Source of the DNA: Armillaria gallica
Lineage: Eukaryota > Basidiomycota > Agaricomycetes > Agaricales > Physalacriaceae
NCBI GenBank assembly: GCA_037576215.1
Contig: JBANDB010000007.1
Location: 2,139,001-2,203,000 of the forward strand
Length of the DNA: 64,000 nucleotides
Direction: 5' to 3'
Part shown: positions 35,167 through 46,997 of the stretch, in pieces
Position numbering within the stretch: the first letter of the stretch is position 1
Layout: each line of letters begins with the position of its first letter
Notes under the pieces: generated by a model
Databases searched by the model: none
Seen by the model: only the letters and a program-made list of their open reading frames with translations
What the model was told of the DNA's origin: nothing
Made by a program: the position numbers and the translations under genes

Positions 35167-35841
35167 TCATTCACCCCATCCACTGAACTTATCTGTAGGA
35201 ACAGTATCCTTGAACCACCTGGGCTTGCATCCCAAATGCTTCTCGAACAGCTGCATCTGCTCCAACGACGGCCGGCTATAGAATAACTTCAAAGTCCTGG
35301 TGCAAGCTACCGCAATGATCCACAGTGTATTTTCCTCGGGGTATTGGATCAGGTGGGGCTCCTCCATGGCTAAGTCGTCAACTTGGGCGTTGACAAGGTA
35401 GGCGTCGTGATAACGAACAAGTGTACGTTTGAGGACACCGTACCCCATGGCGACGTTTGCCAATATCGAGCTCCCATCGCCGACGTGTGTTCTGATCTTG
35501 TGCTTGTGCTTGTGATATAAGCTCGTGAGACTCTCCGCGGTCATAACAAAGCCGTAGAAATAAACGAAATCACCGCCAATGCCGGCGCCATCCGGGAGGC
35601 GAGGAATGTGGGGATGTACTTGAATTTGGGTGCGTGGTATCGGTCGCAGTATAGCACTGTGCCACTAGGGGCATTGCTGGCCGCCTCAGTGAGGTCTTCT
35701 TTGCGAGGCTAACAGGTGTAATATTAGTCGCACTGTAAGGCGCGCGACAAGAACATTTCTCACCGGACTTCCACAGTTGATACGCTTCAACGTATCTTCG
35801 GCGGTCAGGCGTTTGGGCGGTTCTTCAGATTCAGCTGCCAT
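35167..35841 (-). CDS. Unknown fungal protein, two exons, possible frame shift
   Basis: ATG 35,841 opens MAAESEEPPKRLTAEDTLKR and ends exon 1 at GSP|GTGAGA. Exon 2 begins PRKEDLTEAASN after CTGTTAG. Further on, the coding appearance moves to another frame: DGAGIGGDFVYFYGFVMTAE, then GDGSSILANVAMGYGVLK, YPEENTLWIIAVACTR, FEKHLGCKPRWF and a stop at 35,167-35,169. I could not place an intron between the two parts, so a missed intron near 35,610-35,640 or a frameshift is likely. There is no signal peptide or membrane helix. I do not recognise the family. Confidence 0.45.
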
Positions 35842-36198
35842 GGTGTAAACAGTTGAGTAGCGAGTGGCTAGAGTCACGGCTTGGTGTTGGAGTTGGTACC
35901 GGCACAAGTCACGGCAGTTGTGCAGCATGGACACACATGGACACATAAACGTCAATTTCGGCCCTGGCCTTCAAATTCATCGATGTACGTAAGTTTGAAT
36001 GTCCTCCTCGACGTAAGAATTAAAAAATTTCTCCCATCCCCTCGCACCGGAATCAAAAAAATTCTTCTGGTTCCAATACACAGACCATCCACTTATCTCT
36101 TTCAGAACTAAGTGTAAACAACGACGCGCCAAAAAAACAATTAAACAAATAGAGGTGGGAGCAATAGAAATACAGAATGCAGAGATCACGTCGTAGAA

Positions 36199-36821
36199 TC
36201 ATACATAACGAGGAGGAAACCTTTTCTCCCTCTCTGCGGCATCTGCCACCCGCTTCTCTTCCAAGTCACGTTGGATGCGCCGGTCTGCGAGTTTCTATAG
36301 CAAAAGCAGACATCAATATTCGTGTCATAGATAAAAAGAAAGGTGCTCCGTACATTCTTCGCCGCCAGTATGGTCGACATGAGTGTATCCAGAGTAGCTT
36401 CAGATAATTCAGACATCTACAACGCAATCAATACAAGGGTGAAGTCAAAATTGTATGGTGAACGTACAGCATCGCCTGCCTGTCGGCTGAGTTCTCGGAT
36501 ACGCTCCTTATCCGGAGATGAGGGAGGCTCAGAATATGCCTGCCTCTCTGCTATGTAACCCTGTCCCTCCGTTACCGGAGGCTGCGCAGGAGCAGGAGCA
36601 GGAGTCGCGTCCAGGTCGTCGCGGCGGCCATCACGATGAGGATTCTGACTCTGTCCGTCGAACCGACCATGCCATCCATGACCCCACGACCCAAATCCTC
36701 TCCGTTCGTATCCTCCTTCTGTGTACTCCGTCCGTCCACAGAACCCAGGTTGGTTCCGGTGGTTGTGGCTCCAAATGGTAGCCGTACCCGCGCCGATGAG
36801 GAACCAGAAGAAACCGCCCAT
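36199..36821 (-). CDS. Small N-terminally membrane-anchored protein, copy 1
   Basis: ATG 36,821 gives MGGFFWFLIGAGTATIW, a single hydrophobic helix. It is followed by a Gly/Arg/His-rich stretch, a Pro/Ala linker, and a helical tail (ERIRELSRQAGDA, MSELSEATLDTLMSTILAAK, KLADRRIQRDLEEK), ending FPPRYV-stop at 36,199-36,201. Two introns fit in phase 0 (GTACGT...TTGTAG and GTACGG...TATAG). The layout, a short N-terminal anchor plus cytosolic helices, suggests an organelle or ER membrane protein. The function is unknown. Its paralogue is at 51,685-52,288. Confidence 0.65.
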
Positions 36822-37046
36822 GATGATGTATATGGAAATCAAGTTGGAAGTGTTGAAAATAGGTGATTGTTGGCTCCAATGCCATTATTTAAATGGTGGA
36901 TGGACGACGCGAATCGACTCGGCCGCACACGACATCGACGTATCCGGATAAGCGGCAACGACGACGCGCGGTCCGCGGCCGGCATGAATTTCTGACTTGC
37001 CGCGGCACGCAGCGGTAACGAATCGGCTTCTTGATATTCTACTGCT

Positions 37047-38027
37047 ATGGACGACACGCCTACTTACAAAGTCATAGTTTACACAAAATCACAAAACGAA
37101 GGAATCGAGCAAGATTTGACCGGTAATTCCTCATTTCAACGTCTCATTTTCTCTTTTGACGTCTTTTGTACAGACATACCACAGGACCTATGGGTCCCCA
37201 AGTCTGCCGAAGACCTCAAATCTGTTCCGGAAGAGCAAATTATCAACAAACTAGACCCTAAGCATCCTTTTGCAAAGTACTTTCGCGTCATCAGTCCGTC
37301 TCCAGGAATCATCATCAAATTCAGAGGCGAGCTCTCTGAAGAAGTCCTCGCCCAGCGTTTTGCCTACGAGAAACTCGGTGCAATTGTTCCTCGAGTCCTG
37401 CATCACCCCCCTCTCCTCGAACAGGATGCTCCAGTACCACTGGTCAAAAAGGGCTGCTGGTATATAGCCATGGAACGTTGCCCAGGAGTTGCCTTGCGCG
37501 ACGTCATCGACACCATGTCCCCGGCCGAGCTCGACCACATCGCCGAGCAGCTCAATGCTTTCCTCGCACGCATGGAAACCATCACGTCCCCTACGAACAT
37601 GATGGGCTCAGTCACCGGTGGTCCGTATCGTAATGCTTTCTGGCCTGACGGTCTTGCTCCAGAGAAACCTTTCGCCACTCTCGAAGAGTTCATCACGTAC
37701 TATCGCTGGATGATCATGCTCGGGTGTACCGAGGCCTGGACGGAATCTATCCTCTCTCAGCTGCCCAAGGAAGCGACTATCCGATTCGCGCATGCCGACC
37801 TTGTCCCCAAGAATATCATCGTAGAAGGTTCGACGATTACTGGTATCGTGGATTGGGAATTGTCGGGGTTCTTTCCGGACTTTTGGGAGTACGGCCGCAT
37901 GCATGACCCGGTGCAGATGACACGTGGATGGGACTACGTTCTTCAAAAGGTGTTCCCCGGTCCTCGACGCGAGGCGGAGATCCACTCTGTTAGGCAATTA
38001 ATCCGCATTCTGTTCAGTGTGTTTTGA
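37047..38027 (+). CDS. Aminoglycoside-phosphotransferase-fold (APH) kinase-like protein, copy 1
   Basis: ATG 37,047. A 51-nt intron (37,123-37,173, GTAATT...TACAG) is likely, because copy 2 has an intron there, although reading through also stays in frame. Motifs include IIKFRGELSEEVLAQRF (nucleotide-binding Lys region), AMERCPG (hinge), FAHADLVPKNIIVEG (catalytic HxDxxxxN loop), ITGIVDWE (metal-binding Asp) and FPDFWEYGRM. The spliced length is about 309 residues, normal for fungal APH-domain proteins. These phosphorylate small molecules or act on unknown substrates; antibiotic resistance is not implied. It is intact. Confidence 0.85.
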   Translation: MDDTPTYKVIVYTKSQNEGIEQDLTGNSSFQRLIFSFDVFCTDIPQDLWVPKSAEDLKSVPEEQIINKLDPKHPFAKYFRVISPSPGIIIKFRGELSEEVLAQRFAYEKLGAIVPRVLHHPPLLEQDAPVPLVKKGCWYIAMERCPGVALRDVIDTMSPAELDHIAEQLNAFLARMETITSPTNMMGSVTGGPYRNAFWPDGLAPEKPFATLEEFITYYRWMIMLGCTEAWTESILSQLPKEATIRFAHADLVPKNIIVEGSTITGIVDWELSGFFPDFWEYGRMHDPVQMTRGWDYVLQKVFPGPRREAEIHSVRQLIRILFSVF

Positions 38028-38960
38028 GTGACCTTTCCCATGAGTTTCATAGCGCAAATTCGATGTTGTTCAGGATTTAGGCGTCACCTCGGCGATAAGA
38101 ACGATGAAAACGACACTGAATCTTGAATGCTGTCCTATCTCTAGCATCGGGAATATTCACTGCGGATAAACTATAGTAAGTTTCATCTTCCTATGGTCGG
38201 CTTGTGTGGTGACCGAATGCAATGGTCGTGGAACTCCTAATCGAAAATTTCCGCATGATTTGTTGGCCCTGTCGTACGCCATAGACTTAAAGCTTTCCTT
38301 CACATGTCAAGGACGTCGACCTACTACTACGGCGGTACAAACATGATAGCCATCACGCAGAGCTACTTGGATAGATGTGAACATCCGCAAAGATCTCCGT
38401 CATCACCTCCATCCTAACGTCTGTCGATACCAAGCGTTGCCTGTCTGGTGGCCAAGTTCCCGATATCACTCCCCATTTGAAGACGAAGATGGTCTGCTGT
38501 AGGCTTGTTTCTCAGGCGGTGCAGCGTCATTTCATTCGCAAGTAGTTGCTTGCAGTTTCTGATTCAATCCCAGCATTACCAAACTCTATTGGCTCATATC
38601 TTTGTGTAGGACGCTTCCGTGGTTCTCGCTCCGTGGAATAGCTGTAAACCGCACTGTTGAGGAGCTAGAAGAAGTCTACGACCGTCGGATGGACGATGCG
38701 AATCGACTCAGCCACTTCATTTGAGGACGCCACAAAGCTATGAAAGAATGAGGCATTCTCGTGATTGGCCCGTGAAAGCTTCGTTTTTTCCTCACAGCTT
38801 TGAACGCGGTCCCACACGGTATGCTCATACTACCACCTGAAGGGTCGCCATCAACTCTTGCGCGTGTCCTCAACAGCTTGGAACAGCAATTCTCTAATCA
38901 TCTGCAGTCTGATCATCTGAACAGACGAGCCTAGATCACTTCTTTGTACATGCTGCGCCC
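38028..38960 (+). pseudogene. Kinase-like relic downstream of APH copy 1
   Basis: Non-coding now. It matches the relic at 21,280-21,430 (VDLLRY.HD..., then a HLHPNV-like stretch at 38,400) and the blocks at 39,440-39,950 and 42,970-43,690. Shared text includes CAAAGCTATGA and CTCACAGCTTTG. The first 150 bp after the APH stop also match the DNA after the APH fragment at 42,858, so APH plus relic moved as one unit. Confidence 0.45.
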
Positions 38961-38999
38961 ACATTCGCTCATAGCCTCACACAGGTTATGATTCTTTGT

Positions 39000-40150
39000 T
39001 CTACTTAGAACGTCATTCATTAATTTCCGCCATACAATCATTCCTTTACTCTGATTGTGCACATCAGAAAGCCAACGCAGGTTTAGCTACCGTAACTGTG
39101 AAGACCGGTACCTGTCATAGTCTTATGATCAATGCGACGCTCCTCGTCGACAAACGTGGCTCGTGCCCCTTACGCGTGGGCGGGACGGATCCGGACGGTA
39201 TGTACACTTCATTCAAGTTCACGACGCCACAGTCCGAAGTGATACCGATAACCTGGGTACAAGTAGGAATGAACTTCGCGTCGGAGCATGGAATATTCCA
39301 GTCTTTGGCATTCGAACCACGACACGTGACGACAGCATATCAAAGCCCTTAGCTGTTGTCCTTTTCCCGGATGGATTAACGTTAACTTCGTCTGACAGCA
39401 TGCGCATACAGTGCGTCTTTGGCTGATCATTACAAAAATAAATTATATGAAGATCCACGAAGAACTCTGTCATCATCCCCATGGCTAAGTTCCCGAATGC
39501 ACTCCCATTTGAAAACGAAGATGGTCTACTGTACGCTATTTCCTCAGGCGGTGCTACCATAGTTGCTTGCGGCCTCTGATTTTGTCCGATATCACCAAAC
39601 TTCGTATCTTTTCATAGGATGGTGTTCGTGGTTCTCGTGACCGTAAACCGCGCGGTTGAGGAACTAGAATAAGTCTACGTCTGTTGAATGGATCACGTCC
39701 ATCAATAGCGTTCAATCGATGGCACCGCAAAGCTATGACATTCTCAGTCCACGTAGTGTTCATCCTTTCGCTCACAGCTTTCGCGGGAATCAATGAACGC
39801 GTCCGTACGCAGCACGTACCCAATATTCATGATGAAAGGAAGCATCCGAGGCAGACCACCACCTGAAGGGTGGCCGTCATCTCTTGTGCATGCCCTCCAC
39901 TGCCTTCCACTGCCTGGAACGGCAATTCTCTGACCAGTGTCGTCCAATCATTTGAACAAACATACGTAGATCGCTTCTGTGTACACGATGCAGCCACTTC
40001 CCCTCATAGCCCACCAAGGTTTCGCTTCTTTTGTTCTACTCAGAAAGTCGTTGATTTCATCATTCAATCATTTCTTTGCTCTCGTTGCAATCTCGTTGTG
40101 TTCATAAGCCTTTTGAATGAGGCAGTCTTTGACCTTCGGTAGTCAAAGGA
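39000..40150 (+). pseudogene. Second degenerate copy of the kinase-like relic and its flank
   Basis: A frame at about 39,060-39,352 contains ATVTVKTGTCHSLMINATLL, which resembles decayed DNA near 44,030-44,110. The 39,440-39,950 part matches 38,390-38,900. No intact frame remains. Confidence 0.35.
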
Positions 40151-40652
40151 CTATCAAAACAAGCAAATGCTGTTTCCCATATGCGATAACATCAAACTGT
40201 CCCCGGCGTAGTGCCAGCATTTTGGTATTTTTTTTTACTCAAGTTGATGCGCTCGGGTAAGCTGCGCCGAGCCGGCATTGTATTGTGACTTTGCCGCAAT
40301 CGTCGGCAACAGCGGCGCCACGTCTGGCGTGGCGCGCGGCTTTAAGCCGAGTCATTGAAACACTACAGAAAGTACCCACCCAGAAGAGAAAAAACCGCAT
40401 ATGGATTTACATGTTATTCTTTTGATCGTCTAAAAATTAAACGGGTCTTTTCACCCTAATCATGTGCTATCCACAGCAATGTGATGCATGTGGAATTGCT
40501 GTACGAAAGGAACTAAGCAATGCTTTGGTGATTCTTTATGTAAAGTTTGATTGAAAAATTTCCCCGATTTACCTAGGTCCTCCAGCCTCGCGTATCGCAA
40601 CTCCTTGTTAGGCTTGGTTTCTTTCTTGAGGATTTTCTGGATCATGGAGGGG

Positions 40653-40659
40653 TATATAA
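40653..40659 (+). promoter_or_regulatory. TATA box of HMG-box gene 1
   Basis: TATATAA lies about 130 bp before the ATG at 40,787. Confidence 0.45.
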
Positions 40660-40786
40660 TGCTGGAGGCATCTCTACCCTCCTCAGCTTCCGCCATGCCT
40701 CTACTGAAGCGCATTATAAGCATGCGTCACCTCACCATGTTCTGCATTCTCCGTCTATCTCTCCTCGTCAGCGTGTTCTCTGCTTC

Positions 40787-42010
40787 ATGGCTCACTACGC
40801 CTTGATTCCAGGTAGTCAGTGACCAGGTTTATGTGCCACTTGGACCTCTTTGACTTTGACTCTCAGATCTCACACCATCTCACCACAACTCGTTGACCCC
40901 GCCAGTCATTCGAGCTTCAAATGCCGGAACACCTCTCCCCTCCACTGCCGCTCAGCCTTACCAAATCACTCGCCGCCGTCCACGGAACGCCTTCATCATA
41001 TTCCGCGACGTGTTCCTCGCTGTAAACAAGAACATACTTCCAAGGCAACAAACCGAAGTCAGCACAATTGCTGGCGCGATTTGGCGTGGACTTTCAGACG
41101 AGCAACAACTCATATACCAGACGCTGGCTAGGCTAGAGAAGGAGGCGTATGAATGCGACAACCCTGCACCCGCATCGCAACCTCGCGTTTCCGCAGGGGG
41201 TAACGGCTCGAGGAGTAGGAGGGGGCCCAGGATGATTCCTTCTCAGTCGGTGGTTGATGTACTGCATGGACCAGGTGCCCAGGACATGGCCGCACAGGCA
41301 TTCCTTTATCGTGCTCCCACCATCGATCCCACTGCTGCCCTTGAGATCCCTCGTATTCAATATCCCACCTCTTCCATGACGAATGGCAACACCGATGCGG
41401 TGCTTCACGATGTTTACTTCACTCAAGGACAGGGCATGATCGATGCTCATCACGGGCAGGCTACGCAGGGCTTGCAAACTTCTCACCAGTGGCCGGCTTC
41501 CGCCTCTATCCCTACTGCCACCCCTGAGACCTCTGTCAGTAACTCGCAGATTCCTAGCCCTTTCTCCTATTACCGCGACACCTCCGGCCAAAGTTTCGCG
41601 ATCATGAATCAAACCGCGATCCCCCAATATCTTCCTTCCACTCCCGTTGTCGCGCCTATTGCTCGTCGCCCGAACGTTCGTCAATTTCCATCTCTTCTGT
41701 ATTGAAACCCTTCTGACATAATAATTTATAGCCAGTCACTGCATTGTTCACTCAGCACCAGCTTGACAGGAACATATACAATCATAACAATGGCTGGGGC
41801 GAGCCTTCGACTTCTCATGCATCCGCTTCGTCCACCGTGGGGATAGGATCATCCTCCTTGGAGGTAGGATCACCCAACCACGGAGGAGGGTCCACTCACG
41901 GAGGAGGATCATCTACTTATTATGAGCATCCGCCTGAGAACACCTGGGATGATTCACAATACCGCCAACATCAGTTCTGGCCATCAGGCTACAGTGGACA
42001 ACCGTCCTAA
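40787..42010 (+). CDS. HMG-box DNA-binding protein, copy 1
   Basis: Exons are 40,787-40,811, 40,867-41,675 and 41,732-42,010. They splice in phase to 370 residues. The start is MAHYALIPDLTPSHHN. The HMG box runs from about residue 40 to 105 and contains RRPRNAFIIFRDVF, RQQTEVSTIAGAIW, GLSDEQQLIYQTLA and LEKEAYE, the MATA_HMG/SOX-like pattern RPRNAFI. The rest is Pro/Gln/Ser-rich, typical of a transcription factor. The donor of intron 2 is GTTCGT, inside what otherwise reads as the end of an open frame, so the C-terminal exon is easily missed. Mating-type HMG proteins share this box, but nothing here marks a mating locus. The target genes are unknown. Confidence 0.8.
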
Positions 42011-42488
42011 GCGCGCACCTCTTTCTGATATGTTCTTAATGATTTCATACTTCGCCCTTGACATGCATATGATCTTTTCCTACCGCATACAGCACTATTA
42101 CGCACTGATGGTTATCTATCACCGGTCTGGGAATGGCATATATGTAGAAGGCCTCTCTTGTACTATTTATTATCTGTTGGGGGTATACAGAGGCACAGTG
42201 GGAAGGAAGGCTGTCCGCTTCATTTCAATTTTTGTCCGCCCAGATGCGGCGTATGATATTTGGTATGGTTCCAAATGATCTCGTCAACATTTTCAACGCT
42301 AAGCCTGAATAGCAGTACTGACAGGACAACGTGCTGGGTTTGAAGACGACCTGGCGCATACAGCCTTGAAGAGGGGAGGCTGTAGCGAATTCCGGCATAA
42401 TAGCTGACTTCGCCAACAAGAGGCGTCTGCGGGGGATCAACCAATGTTTGGATATACACATGCATTACGTACGGCCACATATGCTGCT

Positions 42489-42857
42489 CACGAGAAGCCT
42501 TTCGCCATTCTCGAAGAGTTCATCGCGTACTATCGCTGGATGATTATGCTCGGGTGTACCGAGGCCCGGACGGAATCTGTCGTATCTCAGTTACTGAAGG
42601 AAGCTACGATACGATTCGCTCATGCCGACCTTGTCCCCAAGAATATCATTGTGGAAGGTTCGACGATTACTGGTATCGTGGATTGGGCGTTGTCGGGGTT
42701 CTTTCCCGACTTTTGGGAATACGGCCGTATGCACGATCCGATGGAGATGACACGTAGACGAGACTCTGTGCTCCAAAAGGTGTTCCCCGGTGCTCGACGG
42801 GAGGCGGAGGTCAACTCTGTTAGGCAATTGATCCACGTTCTGTTTACTGTGTTTTGA
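42489..42857 (+). pseudogene. APH-like fragment (C-terminal half only)
   Basis: The sequence is very similar to copies 1 and 2 from EKPFAILEEFIAYYRWMIM through FAHADLVPKNIIVEG to FTVF-stop. The N-terminal nucleotide-binding part is missing. The homology starts abruptly at about 42,489, just where the downstream DNA shared by the two HMG genes ends, which marks a duplication breakpoint. Confidence 0.8.
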
Positions 42858-42969
42858 GTGTACTTTCTCATGAGTTTCATGCGCCAATTCGATGTTGTTC
42901 AGGATTTAGTCGTGACCTCGGCGATAAGAACGATGAAAACGACGCTGAATCTTATGTGCTGTCCCATCT

Positions 42970-43690
42970 CCAGCATCGGGAATATCTACTGCTGACAGGC
43001 TAGTTTCATCCTCCTATGGCTGGTTTGGGCATGAAGGGCGTCATCGAAGATATCTATGCGTTTCGTTGGCCGTGTCGTACGACATAGACTCTCCATATGC
43101 GTTGATCTACGACTACGATACTACAACCATGACAGCCTCCGCGCAGAACTAGTTGGACAATGTGCAGGTCCACGAAGAGCTCCATCACTGTCGATACCAA
43201 GCGTTGCCTGTCTGATTCCCGAACGCACTTCCTATTTGAAGGTGAAATGGTTCGCTGCAGGCTTGTTCCTCAGGCGTTGCAGTATCATTCCATTCGTAGC
43301 TGCTTGCAGCCTCTTCATCATACCGAGCGTTGCTGAATTTCTTTCACTCATTAGTATATTGCCATAAGATAGTTTCGGTGATTGTAGGCTAGTATCCTCT
43401 AGTACCGCTCCACGGAGACTCTGTAACTGCGTTTCAGAGGAACCAGCAAAGGCTTGAGGCCATTGATTGGACAATGCCTCAGCTACGTCATTCGAGGGTG
43501 CTGCAAAGCTATGACAAAAAGAAGCTTCTCGCTAGTAGCCCATGTGCTAGGCTTCAACTTTCTTTTGCTCACAGCTTTGGGTGGCGCAACGAAGTTTGCC
43601 TTACAGCTTAGAACAGCAGTTCTAACACTTCCCACAGCCTCCCCACCCTGGCTGTATTTTGCGAAACCTTTCATGCCTGAGTACGCTTTT
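42970..43690 (+). pseudogene. Third copy of the kinase-like relic
   Basis: This is similar to 38,100-38,900, including the stretch around the relic of YDHDS.RAELVG near 43,110-43,150 and CAAAGCTATGACA at about 43,504. It is broken by many stops. A further weak echo lies at 43,800-44,110. Confidence 0.4.
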
Positions 43691-44820
43691 CATGCAGAAG
43701 ATACACAGAACGTGTAAAAAGTCAATATTTTCAAAGACTGCAGTATAAACTCTGAGGGGATTTATTCATTCAAGGCTCTAAATTTTAACCTTTTACTCAA
43801 TGGACGTGATTTGCGGATGCCACAAGGCTTGCAAAGCGGTTCTGCGAAATACAGCAAGGAGTCGGAAAAACAGACATACCTGTCCTGCTTCTTCGTCCAT
43901 GCTGTATGCTGCGCTACTGATAAGCTTCACCGATTCAAGCTGTTCATTTCATCATTCAAACATTGCAATTGCTTTTCATGTTCATCAAGAAGCCTTTGGA
44001 ATGGTCGTTCAACATAGCCAACGGCAGTAAGCTACGGCACTGTGAGGACCTGTGTCAAGGCTAGATATTCTTGTAAGCTATCACTTTGGCTTACTCTCTC
44101 ATAGACAAACGCGAATGTAGGAGATGTTAACCTAGCCTAGTGGCGGCGCACATGCAGTTCTGGTTCAATAACTTCGTCGACTAAGTTTTTCGAAAGCTCA
44201 TCTGACACAACCTGTATAAAGGAACAATTGAGCGGTGAGATACTCAAGAAAGGCTAGGATCAGTATACGACTCGAATAAGACCGAGGTGCTTGAGGATGT
44301 CTTCTGCCGAGACTTGCGAACTTCTGAAAATGGTCCGAACATTCGCCGTAATGCAGACCAAGGTAGAAGTGGAGATGTACCTGGGGCCTGAAAGGTCCAG
44401 AGAAGTCCATGGCCTTCGGTATTCCTTGTATACATTGCCTTAGTTGCTGTAGATCTTCCTTTTACTTTTTTTACTTGGGTTCGCGGACTCTGTTCGGCTT
44501 GCCGGTCTTAGTCACGTGATGCAGCCGAACATCCGCGAACCTTTTGACCGTGACTAACATATTTTTCTCCGATTTCAAAGCAGGGAAGGTCGGCCCGTTT
44601 CCCCGTTTCAGGCACAGTACTACCACCCAATCCTTTACGCAACCCAAATCCGGAAGACATCTTTAGCAAATAAGCGTGCGCCTTCATTTTCCCTCAGGCC
44701 TCAAGCTCAAGTTCCGTCTTGCACTACCCAAAAACTACAAAAGCATTACCAACATGCTTCGCCACAGCAAGTGCTACCTCTCAATCTATCTCTCTTTGCC
44801 AGCGTATTTTCCGCTTCATC

Positions 44821-45935
44821 ATGGCTCACACACTTCAACCATACACCTTGTTGTCGGGTCAGTCAGTGACCAGTTTGTGCCTCTTCCGCCTTTTTTACTT
44901 TGACTCTTAGATCTCGCACTGGTTCACAACGGCTCGTTCACCCCGCTGGCTGCCCAAACTTCAAATGCCACAAAGCCTGTCTCGAAAACTCCTAGCCGCC
45001 GTCCGCGGACACCCTTCATTATATTCCGGGATGTGTTCTTAGCTGCAAACAAGAACACGCTTCCACGGCGACAGATTGAAGTCAACGCGATCGCTGGTCC
45101 GGTTTGGCATGAACTTTCAGAGGAGCAACAGTTCGTCTACAAGACGCTAGCGAGGCTGGAGAGGGAGGTGTATGAACGCGACAACCCTGGACATGCACTT
45201 CAGTATCGTGGGTCGAGTGGGGGTAAGGGCTCGAAGGACGACCAATGGTGCACGGGGATCCCTTCCCAGTCAGCAGCTGATCTACCCCACGGGCCAGGTA
45301 TCCAGGGCGCGGAGGCACAAGATTTCCCTTACCATGCTCCCACCACTGCACCCGCAGTTGCGCCCAGGGTCCCTCATATTCAGAATCCTACCCCTTTCAT
45401 GATGAACACCGACGAGATGCTTTACGACGTCCACGCGACTCAAGGACAGAGCATGGTCGATGCCCAGTACGGGTATGCTGCGCGAAATATGCAGTTTTCA
45501 TACCAGTGGCCGGCTTCTACCTCTGTCGCTACTACCTTCGCTGAGCAGTTTGACCCTCAGATCCGTAACCACGCCACCTACTATCACGACGTCTCAGGCC
45601 AAAATTTTGCAGTAATGAACCCAGCTGCGATCCTCCAATATCTTCCCTCAGTTCCTACCGTCGCACCCACTGCTCATGGCCCGAACGTTCGTCAATTCCC
45701 ATCTTCTCTGTATTGAAACCTCCTCTGACATCATAATTTATAGCCACTCCCTGCTGCCTTTTATCGTCACGAGCTTGACGCGAATGCAGATGTCCGTAAC
45801 AACGCCTCTCATTCATCTGCTTCATCCTCTATGGAGGTAGGATCATCCACCAGCAAAAGAGAGTCCCCCCCTTTTTATGAACGTCCTGCTCCGAACACCT
45901 GGGATGACTTACAATACCATCAACGTCAGCTCTGA
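44821..45935 (+). CDS. HMG-box DNA-binding protein, copy 2
   Basis: Exons are 44,821-44,857, 44,911-45,686 and 45,744-45,935, giving 334 residues in phase. The start is MAHTLQPYTLLS. The HMG box has RRPRTPFIIFRDVFLAANKN, RRQIEVNAIAGPVW, ELSEEQQFVYKTLA and LEREVYE. The intron positions equal those of copy 1. The C-terminal exon is shorter (NTWDDLQYHQRQL-stop). Copy 1 has NAFI where this has TPFI in helix 1. It is probably a nuclear transcription factor. It looks intact, with a duplicated 3' flank sharing AGAAGGCCTCTCTTGTACTA with copy 1. Confidence 0.8.
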
Positions 45936-46608
45936 TCAGACTACAGTGGACAACCGACTTGAGCCCCCCCTTTTTTTTCGATAAGTTCAAAATGATTTTT
46001 AATACCCCAGCCATACAGCGCCTTTCGTACTATATATAGCATTTCGCCACAGCATGCAGTTCTACCCAGTAGTGGACTGCGAATAATATATACGTAGAAG
46101 GCCTCTCTTGTACTATTTACCTATGGAGCCCCAATAGAAAGGCCGCCAGCTATGTTTCGGCTTTTGTGTGTCCAGACACGACAGAGTCACTTGTGGTACG
46201 GTTCTCATCACATTTTCCATGTCAAGTGAGTCAAGGCTGAATCGTCGACTTTCTCACGGTAGGCCAGACCATCAATTCATGCATCCCCGGTGCTGTTTTT
46301 TTAACTGCACGGCCAGTAGACAGGTACAGCCTTGAAGACACCTGCGAGTTCCGAAGCTGTAGTATATTCCGCCTATAATTGACTTCGCAGTATACATGCA
46401 CTAGAATCAATAGCTGAACGGCGACACCGGCAGGGCACGGATTCATTACGGCCACAGATGCTGTTCACCATAAGGTGAGTGCTGTATCTGCAGCGGAATG
46501 TGTGTCTTTCGTTGCCGGAAAAGGACGAAGTCGATTATTGACAGATATGAGTACAATGTTCTACAAAGAAGAAGAATAGATGAACGGGTTTCGTGACAGG
46601 GTATGATT

Positions 46609-46995
46609 CTACGCAACGTAGACCAAGGCGTCTCCTACTCGTTGGATGTATTCTTTCCCGAGAAGAGCATCAATAGCCTGATTGAGCGACAATAAATCCA
46701 AGACGATACTCGAGATATCAAACGGGACATATCTTTCGTATGGTAGGAACTAGAGGCGTGAATCGCTGAGAGATCTGTTCAACGACCTCCTGGACGAGTT
46801 GTTCGGTTACCATCGACTTTTCAACCCTCATGATCCTGGAAAATATATGACCGTCCGGACCACCGGCAAAGCGGTAAACATACCGAACTATGGTGGCCTG
46901 GATTCTCCTTTACAGCTCTCATCACTTCCTTTTACCCTTCGGCTTTGATAGGTTGGTAGACATTGACTCTAGTCTTATTCTTCGACTTCAAACTT
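46609..46995 (-). pseudogene. Cullin C-terminal fragment (third cullin copy)
   Basis: The last exons of the cullin gene lie on the minus strand: KSKNKTRVNVYQPIKAEG followed by TAA (where cullin 2 has a CAA codon), then IMRVEKSMVTEQLVQEVV, QRFTPLVP, and YVA-stop at 46,609-46,611. The neddylation Lys of the IMK motif reads Arg. The fragment stops at about 46,995, directly at the 3' end of APH copy 2. Confidence 0.75.
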
Positions 46996-46997
46996 AC

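Noticed and set aside
41133..41684. 183-codon minus-strand frame antisense to HMG gene 1
   Set aside because: Arg/Gly-rich shadow of the HMG coding frame, without start context or introns.
40787..45935. Mating-type locus based on the HM- box pair
   Set aside because: An HMG box alone is not diagnostic. No homeodomain pair, pheromone or receptor gene is near.
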